Notes: generated by a model from the sequence alone, not told the origin. Numbered from the stretch's first letter, positions 9,346-18,993 are shown. The stretch is 64,000 nucleotides of DNA from JAUIET01 sp964352475 (GCA_964352475.1 CAYGSL010000019.1:14241-78240), one strand, 5' to 3'. Translations and numbers: made by a program.

Positions 9346-11776
9346 GTAATTCACTGCTCTGATCATCAAGAATTCTCAGTATACCGCGGTCCGCATCGAG
9401 TTGGATAAGATCACCAGTTTTCACCACCCTGGTGGCCACCTGCAGGTTGACAATAGCTGGCAGTCCGTACTCCCTGGCGATTACCGCGCCATGAGATACA
9501 GCGCTGCCAACATCAGTGGCAAGCCCTGCGATTAAACTGAAGTACGGTGTCCAACCTATATCAGTGATTTTCGACACCAGAATCTCGCCATGCTTCAGCT
9601 TTGCTGCTTCAGCCAGAGTGGTGGCGACTCTGGCGCGACCTTCTACCACGCCGCGACTAACAGGGCGCCCGATCAGTTCGCCGTGTTCAGTGCTCTCAAA
9701 CGTGGCTTGCTCACGCGGTTCGGCGCCGCCAACATAAACATCATCAAATTCCAGCAAGTTTTGAAATTCCAGTGCTGTGCGGCGCTTCTGGCAAAGCGCA
9801 ATCATGTCTTCATCGTGGTTACGGCAAAATGATGAAAGCTCTTGCCTGGACATAAAGAACACCAGATCTGGATCGGGCAGTTTGTTCTCCTGCTGCAACA
9901 GCTCGCCAAGGTGGCGATAACCGCACTGCAGTTTATGAGTGCACAGCACTAAGGCCGATTTGGTTTGTTCCCGCAGTCTGATGGCATCGTGTGCTTTGGG
10001 CAACAAGAACCTGAGTGCCGCCGGCAATGAGCCCATGTCGACGCTTTCAACACGTTTGGGTGTGTACCCTGCGCTTAAACGCGAAGCAATAGACGCTTGC
10101 ATACTTTCCACCAGGCGCTCAGGCTCGTCTACCCATGCTGGAGAGCGCACGCACAGCTCACGATAGCCACGGTGGCCGTGACGTTGCAAAAACTCTCTGA
10201 ACCGCTGACCAACCGCCGCTGACTGCGGCTTGTTTAGCCAGGCCAGCGCCATCGCGCTGGAGGCATCGCTAAAGTTCTGTGCAGCAAGTTTGTCTTGTGC
10301 AAGCAGGTCCAGAATGCCGTCGAGCTGCTCTACCATTACTGCACTTTCAACGTTACTGGCACCGGCCAACAGTCTTGCCGCCTCGGCTTGTAGCTCGGCC
10401 ATTTTTTCAGGATTAGCTTCTTTGGACTTGCCAGTGACTATCGATTGTATGACCGCTTCCATAACGCCAGAGTAGGCCGATGTACGAAGGTGAACCTCGT
10501 TCATCTCACAGAGCCAGGGAAACTTGGCTTCCATTTCCATCATCATTGTTTCCGAGTTATCGGTGTAGGCGATATGGAAGTGGCGAAACCGCGAATCAAA
10601 TTCCGCGGTGAACCTGGCGGCTTTCAGGCAAAACCGGAAAAACTTTAGAGAGCCCAGCCAGCGCAATGGCAGCGGGCGCCGATTCTCCGGGTTTTTAAGT
10701 TCTGGGATGGCACGACCGCAAACGCCGGCGGCGGTGTTTTCCGCAGTGTTGAAAGAGACGTTGCGTCCGGCATCCAGGCTGCCGCTTAGATTGATAAACA
10801 TATGCCCGTAAAACAGATTAATCTGGGTCCATTCCTCAGTGATTGCCGGGCGGCCAGCGTATTGTGTGTGCATGTATTGCATACCGTGTTCAATCGCGCG
10901 GCCTTGCACAGAAAACGTGAGTGGGCACACAGGCCCAGGCATCATCTCTCCAACGTTGCAACGGGTTATCACCTGGTCTGCAGGGATAGGTGTGTGGCCA
11001 TCGTTCAGGTCAACACCCAGCGTGGTAATGGGGCGTGCTTGCAGCCAGTACAATTCGCCACTGTGGTCTAGCGCCCATTCCAGATCCAGGGGGCAGCCCA
11101 GATTCGCTGCAGCTTTTCTCGCGTCATCGGCAATGCTAAACAGCTCGATATCATTGATACTGGCATCATCAGACACCAGAGCACGCTCCAGCACCTCATT
11201 GCCTGGTGTCAATACAAAGTGGTCGGGTGTGGCCTCGCCACTAACCAAGGCCTCTCCCAAACCATTGACCGAGTCAACAAGCAAACGATTGTGACGACCA
11301 GACACCGGGTCGGCTGTAAACACTACACCGGCCGCACGCGCATCAACCATTGATTGCACCACAATGTTCATAGTGGTTTCCTGCTCGCCGCCTCTGGCCT
11401 GGTACGCTTTTGCACGAGATGTGTTCAGCGACTCTACGCAGTTCTGAATCGCAGTCTTCAGATCACTGAAACTGTCGATATTTAAATAGGTATCAAACTG
11501 ACCGGCAAATGATTCGCTGTCGCCGTCTTCAGCGAGTGCAGAAGAGCGAACCGCAACCGGCCCTGTCAAACGCTCAAAACGATTTTGCAAGTCGTCGGGT
11601 AAGTACTCAAACTGAGCATTGACGATAACAAAGCCATCTGGAACCCTAAGCCCCATATTGATGAGTTCCGCCAGCCCATGAGCTTTGCCGCCCACAGCGT
11701 GCCCTGCCGCTTCATTCAGCGCCAATAAATAGCTGTGTGTTGTTGGCGTATCGCTGCCTGATGCCGAGTTGCTCAA
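9338..11776 (-). CDS. PEP synthase/rifampicin phosphotransferase-like protein
   Basis: An 812-residue protein with the layout of phosphoenolpyruvate synthase-like phosphotransferases. The N-terminal ATP-grasp domain (PPDK_N) shows GGKAHGLAELINMGLRVPDGF, PVAVRSSALAEDG and GVVFTADPVSGRHNRLLVDS. A helical middle region follows, then a C-terminal swivelling phosphohistidine domain with SAVSHGAVIAREYGLPAI, in which His762 would carry the phosphate. The PEP/pyruvate TIM barrel of true PEP synthase is absent, so it resembles rifampicin phosphotransferase, which passes the ATP beta-phosphate to a small molecule. The real acceptor is unknown. Translation starts at TTG with GAGGG upstream. Confidence 0.85.
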   Translation of the reverse strand: MSNSASGSDTPTTHSYLLALNEAAGHAVGGKAHGLAELINMGLRVPDGFVIVNAQFEYLPDDLQNRFERLTGPVAVRSSALAEDGDSESFAGQFDTYLNIDSFSDLKTAIQNCVESLNTSRAKAYQARGGEQETTMNIVVQSMVDARAAGVVFTADPVSGRHNRLLVDSVNGLGEALVSGEATPDHFVLTPGNEVLERALVSDDASINDIELFSIADDARKAAANLGCPLDLEWALDHSGELYWLQARPITTLGVDLNDGHTPIPADQVITRCNVGEMMPGPVCPLTFSVQGRAIEHGMQYMHTQYAGRPAITEEWTQINLFYGHMFINLSGSLDAGRNVSFNTAENTAAGVCGRAIPELKNPENRRPLPLRWLGSLKFFRFCLKAARFTAEFDSRFRHFHIAYTDNSETMMMEMEAKFPWLCEMNEVHLRTSAYSGVMEAVIQSIVTGKSKEANPEKMAELQAEAARLLAGASNVESAVMVEQLDGILDLLAQDKLAAQNFSDASSAMALAWLNKPQSAAVGQRFREFLQRHGHRGYRELCVRSPAWVDEPERLVESMQASIASRLSAGYTPKRVESVDMGSLPAALRFLLPKAHDAIRLREQTKSALVLCTHKLQCGYRHLGELLQQENKLPDPDLVFFMSRQELSSFCRNHDEDMIALCQKRRTALEFQNLLEFDDVYVGGAEPREQATFESTEHGELIGRPVSRGVVEGRARVATTLAEAAKLKHGEILVSKITDIGWTPYFSLIAGLATDVGSAVSHGAVIAREYGLPAIVNLQVATRVVKTGDLIQLDADRGILRILDDQSSELHD

Positions 11777-11921
11777 GGCACACCCTCTACTGTTTTCCGG
11801 GGGCGAAAGTATAACGCGCCAATGGCAAGCCTAGATGTAAGGCTGGTAACTCGATTGGTCTGGCCTCTCGTGCGACGATGGCCGTAACACGCAGTACGCA
11901 TTTGAGAAACAAGGTGATGAA

Positions 11922-13058
11922 ATGAGTGTAAGTAGCCAGGATAGAAGGGCTTTTCAGGATTTTCTAGAATTCGTCTCTACTGTTGACAAGGAGTTCCTCA
12001 GCGAATCCCGCATGGTGACCGATCCAGCCGATATTGCCGAAGGTCAGCATATGTTATTGCATTTGCTAAAAGTTGGACTGGATGCATGGGTGGACAATGA
12101 CGCCAGCCGGCCTCGCTTTGCGATGCAAGCATCACCGGTTATGAAGTGGGGAGGAGAGGGTCCGGATAACCCCTCGCATTGTGCGCCGCTGGACCCCACG
12201 CGTCGCTATCGAATCACCGGGCGAATGAATAAAGAGGTCTACATCAGCTACACGGTGTACACAGGCAAGCGCGAAGGCGACTGGAATGACGGTGTTATTT
12301 CAGCGTTGAATCACACCGAATTTGAAGTTGATGAAAACGGTAACTATGAAATTTATATTGAGCCGCAAGCAACCGCCGGTGCCTTGCATATGGAAGCCGG
12401 TAAACCCAATTGTGTGATTGCTCGACACTACTGGGAAGAGGAAGTTACCGCGCTCACCAAACCGGAGTGTGTAGCAGAACTGGATATCGAATGTCTGACA
12501 GAGCCAGGTTTCCCCAGGCCGCTGGCACCCGCCGCTCTGGCCGATAAGCTGAAGGCAGCCGAGACCTTCATTCGTGGCCAGACGCTGGATCGGCCATTAC
12601 CGGGCCAGGCGGAATCGCCCAGCTGGTTCTCTATGGTGCCCAATGAATTGCCCAAGCCGGAGCGCTGGGTGCCAAGCGAAGGTGGTGGCGCCGGTGCAAT
12701 AGATAACGCGTACTGTGCCGGTTTGACCATACTTGCACCCGATCAGGCGCTCATTGTGGACGGACGCTGGCCTGAGTGTGTGTATGCGAATGTGTGCTTC
12801 TGGAACCGTTACCAACAGGCAATTGACTATCGCTATCGACAAGGGTCTTTGAACCGCAAGCAAATGAAACTCAATGCCGACGGCAGTTTTACGTTTGTTC
12901 TTGCCCATCAGGACCCAGGTACGCCGAACTGGATTGACACCGAAGGCCACATGGTTGGAAGCCTGTACTTTCGCTATTTGATGTCAGAGGGTGATATTGA
13001 ACAGCCGCGCTGTCGGGTAGTGGCTGTTGATGAGGTGGCAGCGGAGCTTGCCAACTAA
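11922..13058 (+). CDS. DUF1214 domain protein
   Basis: A 378-residue soluble protein of the DUF1214 family (PF06742), whose members have no settled enzymatic role. The family region is in the C-terminal half, with WPECVYANVCFWNRYQQ, GSFTFVLAHQDPGTPNWIDT and GSLYFRYL. The N-terminal half contains RYRITGRMNKEVYISYTVY. There is no signal peptide. AAGGTGAT precedes the ATG. The last codon interlocks with the stop of the convergent hydroxylase gene on CTAA (13055-13058). Confidence 0.85.
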   Translation: MSVSSQDRRAFQDFLEFVSTVDKEFLSESRMVTDPADIAEGQHMLLHLLKVGLDAWVDNDASRPRFAMQASPVMKWGGEGPDNPSHCAPLDPTRRYRITGRMNKEVYISYTVYTGKREGDWNDGVISALNHTEFEVDENGNYEIYIEPQATAGALHMEAGKPNCVIARHYWEEEVTALTKPECVAELDIECLTEPGFPRPLAPAALADKLKAAETFIRGQTLDRPLPGQAESPSWFSMVPNELPKPERWVPSEGGGAGAIDNAYCAGLTILAPDQALIVDGRWPECVYANVCFWNRYQQAIDYRYRQGSLNRKQMKLNADGSFTFVLAHQDPGTPNWIDTEGHMVGSLYFRYLMSEGDIEQPRCRVVAVDEVAAELAN

Positions 13059-13831
13059 CCCCTTGGTGACCACAATTGTCGCCACCAGGGGGCGGTTTCT
13101 GCGTCATCAATACCCACTTCAGACTGGCGGGCTACTGGGTTTTTCGCGGTTTTGAAAAGAACGTCGTAGAAGAAGAATAAGGGGGCGTAATTTCCATTTG
13201 GGTTGGCGTTCGGCCCCATGCCGTGGTGAGCATGATGGGTATCAGGTAGCGTGATCACATACTGCAGGCGCTGCATTACAGGTGCTGTAATCGGATGTTT
13301 GAACAAGGGTAGATCCCAGCGCAATCCACTGTGTGAGCTGATCGAAACAAATGCCAACACGGCGTAGGCTAATAGATACGGTCCTGTTAAACCGGCATAA
13401 ATCATCCATGCTTCAAAATACAGCGTAGGCATCAGCAGAAACCAACCCAGGTTACCCCGACTGGTCACCAATACATTCATTTGCCGCGCCGAGTGGTGGG
13501 TTCGGTGCAATTTCCACAGCCACGGCCATTGGTGCGAGAAGCGGTGGTACCAGTACTGCATGAGTTCCCGTGACAGTAGATAGGCAAAAAACACAGGCCA
13601 AAAAGGCAGGTGATTCAAGCTGTCGGCGGAACCAGGAACCAGCAGTGTGGCCATTGCCGCCAGCACAAATGCAATGACAGGGCGCACAACGGCTGCCTGC
13701 TGCAAATAGGAACCCCAGGCAAGTAATTTCTCAGCGTGATTACCACGCTGGCGTGACAAGTGCCCAGTGAATAGTTCGGCGATTAGAAGTGTACTGAATA
13801 CCAGCAGTGGGAAGAACTTGATCAGGTCCAT
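13055..13831 (-). CDS. Sterol desaturase/fatty acid hydroxylase family membrane protein
   Basis: A 258-residue integral membrane di-iron enzyme of the fatty acid hydroxylase superfamily (PF04116). The histidine clusters that bind the two irons are visible: HRFSH, HRTHHS and HHAHHG, with an outlying conserved His in SSHSGLRWD. Four or more hydrophobic segments are present, including FPLLVFSTLLIAELF and VIAFVLAAMATLLV. The family uses O2 to hydroxylate or desaturate lipids in the cytoplasmic membrane; the substrate cannot be read from the sequence. It may form a transcript with nothing else, because the next minus-strand gene upstream ends 17 bases away. Confidence 0.9.
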   Translation of the reverse strand: MDLIKFFPLLVFSTLLIAELFTGHLSRQRGNHAEKLLAWGSYLQQAAVVRPVIAFVLAAMATLLVPGSADSLNHLPFWPVFFAYLLSRELMQYWYHRFSHQWPWLWKLHRTHHSARQMNVLVTSRGNLGWFLLMPTLYFEAWMIYAGLTGPYLLAYAVLAFVSISSHSGLRWDLPLFKHPITAPVMQRLQYVITLPDTHHAHHGMGPNANPNGNYAPLFFFYDVLFKTAKNPVARQSEVGIDDAETAPWWRQLWSPRG

Positions 13832-13848
13832 ACCCGGATCATATCAAA

Positions 13849-15075
13849 TTAGCTGTTCGGCGGGTTCTGCAATCGCCGCAACACCTCAGAGTCCGGAAAG
13901 CCATCGGCAATCAAACCCTGCTGCGATTGATAAGCCCGAACAGCCTTGCGAGTTGCGGAACCCACGATGCCATCAGGTTTTCCGGAGTTAAATCCCGCAC
14001 TATTCAGGGCTTGTTGAATACGTTTGATGTCGCTGCGCCGTAAACCTTTCCCCGCAGGTGCCGGGCGCCGCAAATCACCAGCGCCAGCAAGGCGGTCAGC
14101 CAGCAAACCAACTGACAAGGCATAGTATTCCGAGCGATTCCAACCCATGATCACTTTGAAATTTTCGTACACAATGAACGCCGGCCCCTTGTGTCCGGCG
14201 GGCACGATGATGGCGGCTTGCATGTCATCAATATCCGGCAACAGCTGGCCGCTGGCGGTGCGCACGTTCAGCGAACGCCATTGCGCTAAGGATTTCCTGA
14301 TTTGCCGCCCGGTCTGCGTCCAATCAAAGCCCGCGGGCAGCAATACCTCGCGTCCCCACCTACGTTCTTTTTCCCAGCCCAATGCCTGCAGGTAATTGGC
14401 ACCGGAGGCGAGCGCATCCGCGGTGCTTTTCCACAAATCTATTTTGCCATCGGCGTCACCGTCTACCGCGTAGCGCGCAAACGTAGAAGGCATAAATTGA
14501 GTCTGGCCCATCGCACCTGCCCAGGAACTCTCCATTTTTGCCGGATTCAAGTTAAAGCGTTCAACCAGCCGCATGGTCGTTACCAGTTCCGATGTAAAGA
14601 ATTTGGCGCGACGCTGGTCACAAGCAAGAGTGGCCAATGCAGAGATCGCATTCTTCTTGCCCATATAGCCACCGAAATTGGTTTCCAGCCCCCAGAAAGC
14701 AACCAGGTATCGACCCGGCACGCCGTATTGTCGGGTCAGGCGTGCAAGCAGCTCGGAGTGCGACTTTAGTAAGGCGCGGCCAGTATCAATGCGCTTTTGA
14801 TTCACGCGCTTTCCCAGGTAATCAGCAAACGTGGTGCTAAATTCAGGTTGCTTTCGGTCTAGTTCAATAATCTTCTGTTCTATTTTGGCGTGTTCAAGAA
14901 CACGTTCAATCGTTTCTAAACGCACCCCAGCGTTACTGGCCTGCGTACGAATTGCATCAAAACACTGAGTTTCAGCCGCTGTGTTTGCAAGCGCCGGCAA
15001 CGGCAGCAAGAATGACGCAATGAGTAAGCTCTTCAGGAGTGTATTTGGCACAGAGAATTGCAACGTGATGGACAA
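13849..15075 (-). CDS. MltB-family lytic murein transglycosylase with PG-binding domain
   Basis: A 408-residue cell-wall enzyme that cleaves the MurNAc-GlcNAc bond to give anhydro-muropeptides. After a signal peptide (cleavage near LPALA, residue 30) comes the SLT_2/MltB catalytic domain with the active-site Glu131 in FWGLETNFGGYMG, then AGAMGQTQFMPSTFARYAVD. The C-terminal 60 residues form a peptidoglycan_binding_1 domain (IQQALNSAGFNSGKPDGIVG). There is no lipobox, so it is periplasmic rather than an outer-membrane lipoprotein like E. coli MltB. Confidence 0.93.
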   Translation of the reverse strand: MSITLQFSVPNTLLKSLLIASFLLPLPALANTAAETQCFDAIRTQASNAGVRLETIERVLEHAKIEQKIIELDRKQPEFSTTFADYLGKRVNQKRIDTGRALLKSHSELLARLTRQYGVPGRYLVAFWGLETNFGGYMGKKNAISALATLACDQRRAKFFTSELVTTMRLVERFNLNPAKMESSWAGAMGQTQFMPSTFARYAVDGDADGKIDLWKSTADALASGANYLQALGWEKERRWGREVLLPAGFDWTQTGRQIRKSLAQWRSLNVRTASGQLLPDIDDMQAAIIVPAGHKGPAFIVYENFKVIMGWNRSEYYALSVGLLADRLAGAGDLRRPAPAGKGLRRSDIKRIQQALNSAGFNSGKPDGIVGSATRKAVRAYQSQQGLIADGFPDSEVLRRLQNPPNS

Positions 15076-15159
15076 CGCTCAAGTATAGCGAGAGCGAACT
15101 CTGCGCTGTTAGCGCTAGCTGATCGCTCTGGTAATAGTTGGTGTTTTAATCAAACAGCG

Positions 15160-15258
15160 TCAAAGGCCCTGAACGAAGTCTCCAATGCCATTGAGCAATA
15201 ACTGGGTGGTCATGATCACCAGCAACATACCCATTAATCGTTCCATCACACGACTCAC
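15160..15258 (-). pseudogene. C-terminal remnant of a MarC/YhgN-type membrane protein
   Basis: In the 307-base space between the transglycosylase and serine hydrolase genes, the minus strand encodes 32 residues (GTG at 15258 to TGA at 15160-15162): VMERLMGMLLVIMTTQLLLN followed by GIGDFVQGL. This reads like the last transmembrane helix and tail of MarC-family (UPF0056) proteins, which end in a similar MG.LL....Q..L.GI pattern. Stops directly upstream (TAG, TGA) and the absence of the other five helices show that the rest is lost. The family assignment is from memory and rests on one helix. Nothing else was seen in this gap. Confidence 0.5.
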
Positions 15259-15382
15259 CTACGATCACAGACTTATAACGATTTAGATAACCTAAGCCTC
15301 AAGTAATCTAATGCGGCGTTCATGCTGATACAATGCTCGCCGCCAGCATAAACTGTACTCGAAATTGTCTTAGGTTGTGTGA

Positions 15383-16525
15383 ATGAAAAAGTCGTCGTTT
15401 TTAATGTGTTCTGTGTTCTCCCTGGCACTGCTGGGTTGCGATTCCAATAGCAATTCAGCTGGGGGGCAGTTTGCTGAAATTCCGCCGCTACCCAGCTATG
15501 ATTTCAGTGCGGTTGACCAGCGACTTGACGAATTTGTTGCAGAAAATGCAGTGTTTGAAGGCGTCTCTTATACGTTGGTAGACAAGCAGCAGGGTACTCT
15601 GCATGAGGCGGCCTTTGGAGACCATGAGCTGGATATTGTTGTATTGCTGGCGTCGACCAGCAAAGTGCCGGTTACGCTTCTGCTAATGGCCTTGCACGAA
15701 GATCCCAGTCTTGATTTTGATATAAATGAACCTATTGGCACCTACTTGCCCTGGATGGGCGTGTACGGTGACGCAAGCACGGCGCAGTTACTCAGCAATA
15801 CGTCTGGTATTCCTGGTTTGGAAGGTTTGGGAAACTACGGGGCCCACATATGCCAGTATTTGCCAGCCCCCGATTTGCTTACTTGCGCAGAAACCATCTA
15901 CAGCACTGAGTTACCCAACTCAGTCGACCCCGGAACACGCTTTAGCTACGGTGGCAGCCAATGGCAGCTGGCCGGTGCAGTTGCTGAAGTAGTGGGTGGG
16001 GCTAGCTGGGCGCAGTTGTTTAACCAGTACATTGCCGAGCCTTGTCAACTGGAGGTGTTTCGCTTTGGTAACCCATGGTCTAACGTTGGCTCATGGAATG
16101 GCAGCCCGGACAGTTTGATTTCTCAAGATAACCCGAATATTGAAGGCGGTGGCATCAGCAATATGCGCGATTACGCGAAAATACTGCAAATGATGCTGGA
16201 TGGTGGCCGCTGCGACAGCACTCAAGTATTAAGCGAAGAATCACTGGCCATGATGCGGGAAGATAGAGGTGGGTCGTTAGGTACTCCGTACGGAATGGGA
16301 TGGTGGATTACTAACCCTGAAGATGGCAGCGCGCCTACGCTATTTCGTGATCCCGGCGCTTTCGGTGCAATTTCATGGTTGGATACAGAGCGCGAGTATG
16401 CGGGTTATCTCGCCGTTGACGATTACACACGCGTTGATTCTGCGGCACCAATTGTATTGACGCTAACGGAGTTAATTCCGCTAATCGAAGCGGCAATAGA
16501 TCAGGGTAGGGCCGCCGTCAACTAA
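15383..16525 (+). CDS. Serine hydrolase (beta-lactamase/class C-like) lipoprotein
   Basis: A 380-residue lipoprotein: signal MKKSSFLMCSVFSLALLGC with lipobox LLGC and lipidated Cys19. The enzyme domain belongs to the beta-lactamase (PF00144) family of serine hydrolases, which includes DD-peptidases and esterases. The nucleophile motif is S91-T-S-K94. The second motif, Tyr-x-Asn in true class C enzymes, reads Y189-G-G here, which argues against beta-lactamase activity and for an esterase or DD-peptidase-like role. Paired Cys residues (for example C157, C168) suggest disulfides. It stands alone on the plus strand. Confidence 0.85.
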   Translation: MKKSSFLMCSVFSLALLGCDSNSNSAGGQFAEIPPLPSYDFSAVDQRLDEFVAENAVFEGVSYTLVDKQQGTLHEAAFGDHELDIVVLLASTSKVPVTLLLMALHEDPSLDFDINEPIGTYLPWMGVYGDASTAQLLSNTSGIPGLEGLGNYGAHICQYLPAPDLLTCAETIYSTELPNSVDPGTRFSYGGSQWQLAGAVAEVVGGASWAQLFNQYIAEPCQLEVFRFGNPWSNVGSWNGSPDSLISQDNPNIEGGGISNMRDYAKILQMMLDGGRCDSTQVLSEESLAMMREDRGGSLGTPYGMGWWITNPEDGSAPTLFRDPGAFGAISWLDTEREYAGYLAVDDYTRVDSAAPIVLTLTELIPLIEAAIDQGRAAVN

Positions 16526-16550
16526 GCGCATAAGACGAACAAACCAGGCG

Positions 16551-18011
16551 TCACACCTTGGTTTGCATCTTAATCGTTTTTTGCGTGGTTTCATTGTAAG
16601 GCGGCAGCATGCCCCCGAGCTTCGCCACGTTCACCTTGGCTTGCTTGAAAATTGCTTTCGCGTGACTGAAGGTTTTGAAACCGTCATAGCCATGATATGA
16701 ACCCATGCCTGCAGGACCTACACCACCAAACGGCAGGTCTTCCTGCATGATGTGCATGATCACATCATTCAAACACACACCACCCGAGGTTGTTCTGTCC
16801 AGCACAGTGCGCTCTTCCTTGCTGTCATTACCGAAGTAGTAGGCGGCCAGAGGGCGCGGGCGCGCATTTACATAATCAATACACTCGTCAAACTCTTTAT
16901 AGGTGCGAATAGGCAGTAGCGGGCCGAATATTTCCTCTTCCAATACTCGCATGTCGTCGCTGGGGTTTTTGATAACAGTTGGCGGGATTTTGTAGCCAGC
17001 TTGTGCAGAAAAGTCTTCGTTAGCGGGATTACACTCAACCAGCTCAGCGCCTTTGTCCCTGGCGTCTTGCAAGTTGGCCTGCAGGCGCTGGTAGTGTCGA
17101 TCATTGATAACGGATGTGTATTCGTTATTGTCCAGCAGTTTGGGGTACATCGCCGCCACAGCCTTCTGAATTTCAGCAACAACGTCGTCAAGTTTCTCTT
17201 CCGGAACCATCAAGTAGTCTGGCGCTAGACAAATCTGGCCCGCATTCAGGGTTTTGCCCATCATGATACGGCCAATTGCTTGTTCAAGGTCTGCCGTGCG
17301 GCTGATCATTACCGGCGACTTGCCACCCAGTTCCAAAGTCACGGGTACCAGGTTTTTGGCTGCGGCTGCCATGATGTGTTTCGCGATAGAAGTAGCACCA
17401 GTAAATAGCAGATGATCGAATGGCAGGCTACTGAACGCAGAACCAACCTCAGGCCCACCAGCAAAAATGGATACTTCATTAGGCGACCAGGCATCAGCCA
17501 CAATATCGGCCATCACTTGCGAGGTGGCGGGTGTAAACTCAGAGGGCTTGATCATCACACGATTACCAGCAGCAAGAATATCTGCCAGTGGTGCGAAGGT
17601 CAGGTTCGCCGGGAAATTCCAGGGGCTGATCACACCTACCACGCCCATTGGCTGATACTCTATCCAGGAGCGAGCGCCGAGGAGTCCAAGTGGAAACATG
17701 GACTTGCGTTTTTCAGGCTTCATCCATTTTCGAACTTCTTTAATACCGCTTTTGAAAGGGCCGATACTGGCTGACACATCGGTTAGCATGGTCACTTCAC
17801 GAGAGCGGCAGGTAAAGTCAGTGTTGAGCGCGTCAACCAGCTGATCCTGGAATTTGGCAACAGAGTTCATACCACGCCGCATGCGGTCTATGCGCGTTTC
17901 CGCACTAACATGGCCTTCGGCAAGGTAGTCCGCCCGCTGGGCTTCCATCACTTTCATCAACTCATCGGTGATGGCGTCCTGGTCAACATTCAGTGTTTCT
18001 GGTGCATTCAT
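16551..18011 (-). CDS. Coniferyl aldehyde dehydrogenase-like aldehyde dehydrogenase
   Basis: A 486-residue NAD(P)-dependent aldehyde dehydrogenase that oxidises aldehydes to acids. Key residues are in place: Asn132 in SPWNFP, Lys155 in MIKPSEFTPA, Glu227 in LELGGKSP and the catalytic Cys261 in NAGQICLAPDY. The last motif, the YQPMGVVGVISPWNFP block and the C-terminal LPFGGVGPAGMGSYHGYDGF are typical of the coniferyl aldehyde dehydrogenase (CalB) subgroup, which also acts on medium-chain aldehydes. No lignin-monomer pathway genes lie next to it, so the physiological substrate is open. Confidence 0.9.
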   Translation of the reverse strand: MNAPETLNVDQDAITDELMKVMEAQRADYLAEGHVSAETRIDRMRRGMNSVAKFQDQLVDALNTDFTCRSREVTMLTDVSASIGPFKSGIKEVRKWMKPEKRKSMFPLGLLGARSWIEYQPMGVVGVISPWNFPANLTFAPLADILAAGNRVMIKPSEFTPATSQVMADIVADAWSPNEVSIFAGGPEVGSAFSSLPFDHLLFTGATSIAKHIMAAAAKNLVPVTLELGGKSPVMISRTADLEQAIGRIMMGKTLNAGQICLAPDYLMVPEEKLDDVVAEIQKAVAAMYPKLLDNNEYTSVINDRHYQRLQANLQDARDKGAELVECNPANEDFSAQAGYKIPPTVIKNPSDDMRVLEEEIFGPLLPIRTYKEFDECIDYVNARPRPLAAYYFGNDSKEERTVLDRTTSGGVCLNDVIMHIMQEDLPFGGVGPAGMGSYHGYDGFKTFSHAKAIFKQAKVNVAKLGGMLPPYNETTQKTIKMQTKV

Positions 18012-18141
18012 GGTCTTATCCTCGCAGGCCTGCCCAGCAGTGGCAGATAATTGCTTGTCTGTATGGAATTGTGGGGTCTAGTATATTCCGGAATTAGCTG
18101 CTCGCGGGCTTATTAAGGTTACGATATGCGTTCACAAGCCC

Positions 18142-18462
18142 CTAAGGCTTGATAGTTTGAACCAGCACCCAGGGCTTTATCACCATTGTCCACAACGAAC
18201 GATCGCCAGCATGCCACTCCTGAGCTTGCTGATCACTGACTTGTGCAACAACGCCATCGTGCATCCATTGTTTGACCAACTCGCTGTTATCAGCGGCTAT
18301 TTGCTCGCCAACACGCAGCAAATCCAGCGAATTGTCCACCCAGATCACGGCACCGCTGGCAAAAAAAGTCTGCAGATCCTGCCAGGGCAGCTTGGCCGTT
18401 TCCAGGTTAAGTTTTTCGGTTAATCGACGTTGTTCGTCGCTATTATTTCCAGTAGTCTCCAT
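18142..18462 (-). CDS. DUF2288 protein
   Basis: A 106-residue cytoplasmic protein of the DUF2288 family (PF10052), recognised by KLNLETAKLPWQDLQTFFA, VKQWMHDGVVAQVSDQQAQ and the C-terminal LWTMVIKPWVLVQ. The start is the ATG at 18462, preceded by a GAGAG stretch; the longer frame to 18516 would overlap the divergent YbjN gene. The function is unknown. The two genes start 35 bases apart on opposite strands and must share promoter space. Confidence 0.85.
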   Translation of the reverse strand: METTGNNSDEQRRLTEKLNLETAKLPWQDLQTFFASGAVIWVDNSLDLLRVGEQIAADNSELVKQWMHDGVVAQVSDQQAQEWHAGDRSLWTMVIKPWVLVQTIKP

Positions 18463-18497
18463 GCTCTCATAATAACATTGTGTAAAAGGAAACCTGT

Positions 18498-18929
18498 ATG
18501 TTAGGCAGTAAATCACTCACGGATGGGCGCGTTGCTGCGTTGCTGAAAGAGCTTGATATCGACTATGAGACAGACGCTGATGGTGATTTTCAGGTAATGC
18601 TTGAAATCATGAATGGGCGTTATCAGCAATTGGTGATTAAATCGGAAACCAAACGGCTAGGCGAGCTGGAAATTCGCAAGCTGTATTCTGTAGGTTATCA
18701 GAGCCGCAAACCGCTGTCGCAGAAGGTCGCAAATCTACTGCTTGGCATCAATCAGAGTTCAACCGTAGGCGCCTGGCAACTTATGGAGTCAGGTGGAGAG
18801 TACTTTGCTGCGTACAACGCGCACCTGTCAGCGGATGTGGACGCGCCTACTTTGCAGACCGTGCTTACGGCAGTTGCTCAAAGTGCTGATAGCATTGAAG
18901 ATTACCTAACCGGGCAGGATAACTTCTAG
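18498..18929 (+). CDS. YbjN-domain protein
   Basis: A 143-residue soluble protein. The layout (short helix, then KELDIDYETDADGDFQVMLEI, a central helix with QKVANLLLGINQS and WQLMESGGEYFAAYNAHLS) fits the YbjN fold (PF10722), related to type III secretion chaperones and linked in enterobacteria to motility and stress. The assignment is by pattern and moderately sure. AAAGGAA lies before the ATG. Confidence 0.65.
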   Translation: MLGSKSLTDGRVAALLKELDIDYETDADGDFQVMLEIMNGRYQQLVIKSETKRLGELEIRKLYSVGYQSRKPLSQKVANLLLGINQSSTVGAWQLMESGGEYFAAYNAHLSADVDAPTLQTVLTAVAQSADSIEDYLTGQDNF

Positions 18930-18993
18930 TAATCCTCAAATAGCGCGTTGTGTACTAACATGGCTGCACACCCTAGATAGTTGCAGATTTTCC

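Noticed and set aside
15383..16525. Antibiotic resistance beta-lactamase
   Set aside because: The SxxK motif is present but the Tyr-x-Asn motif reads YGG, and the protein is a lipoprotein; a general serine hydrolase is the safer call.
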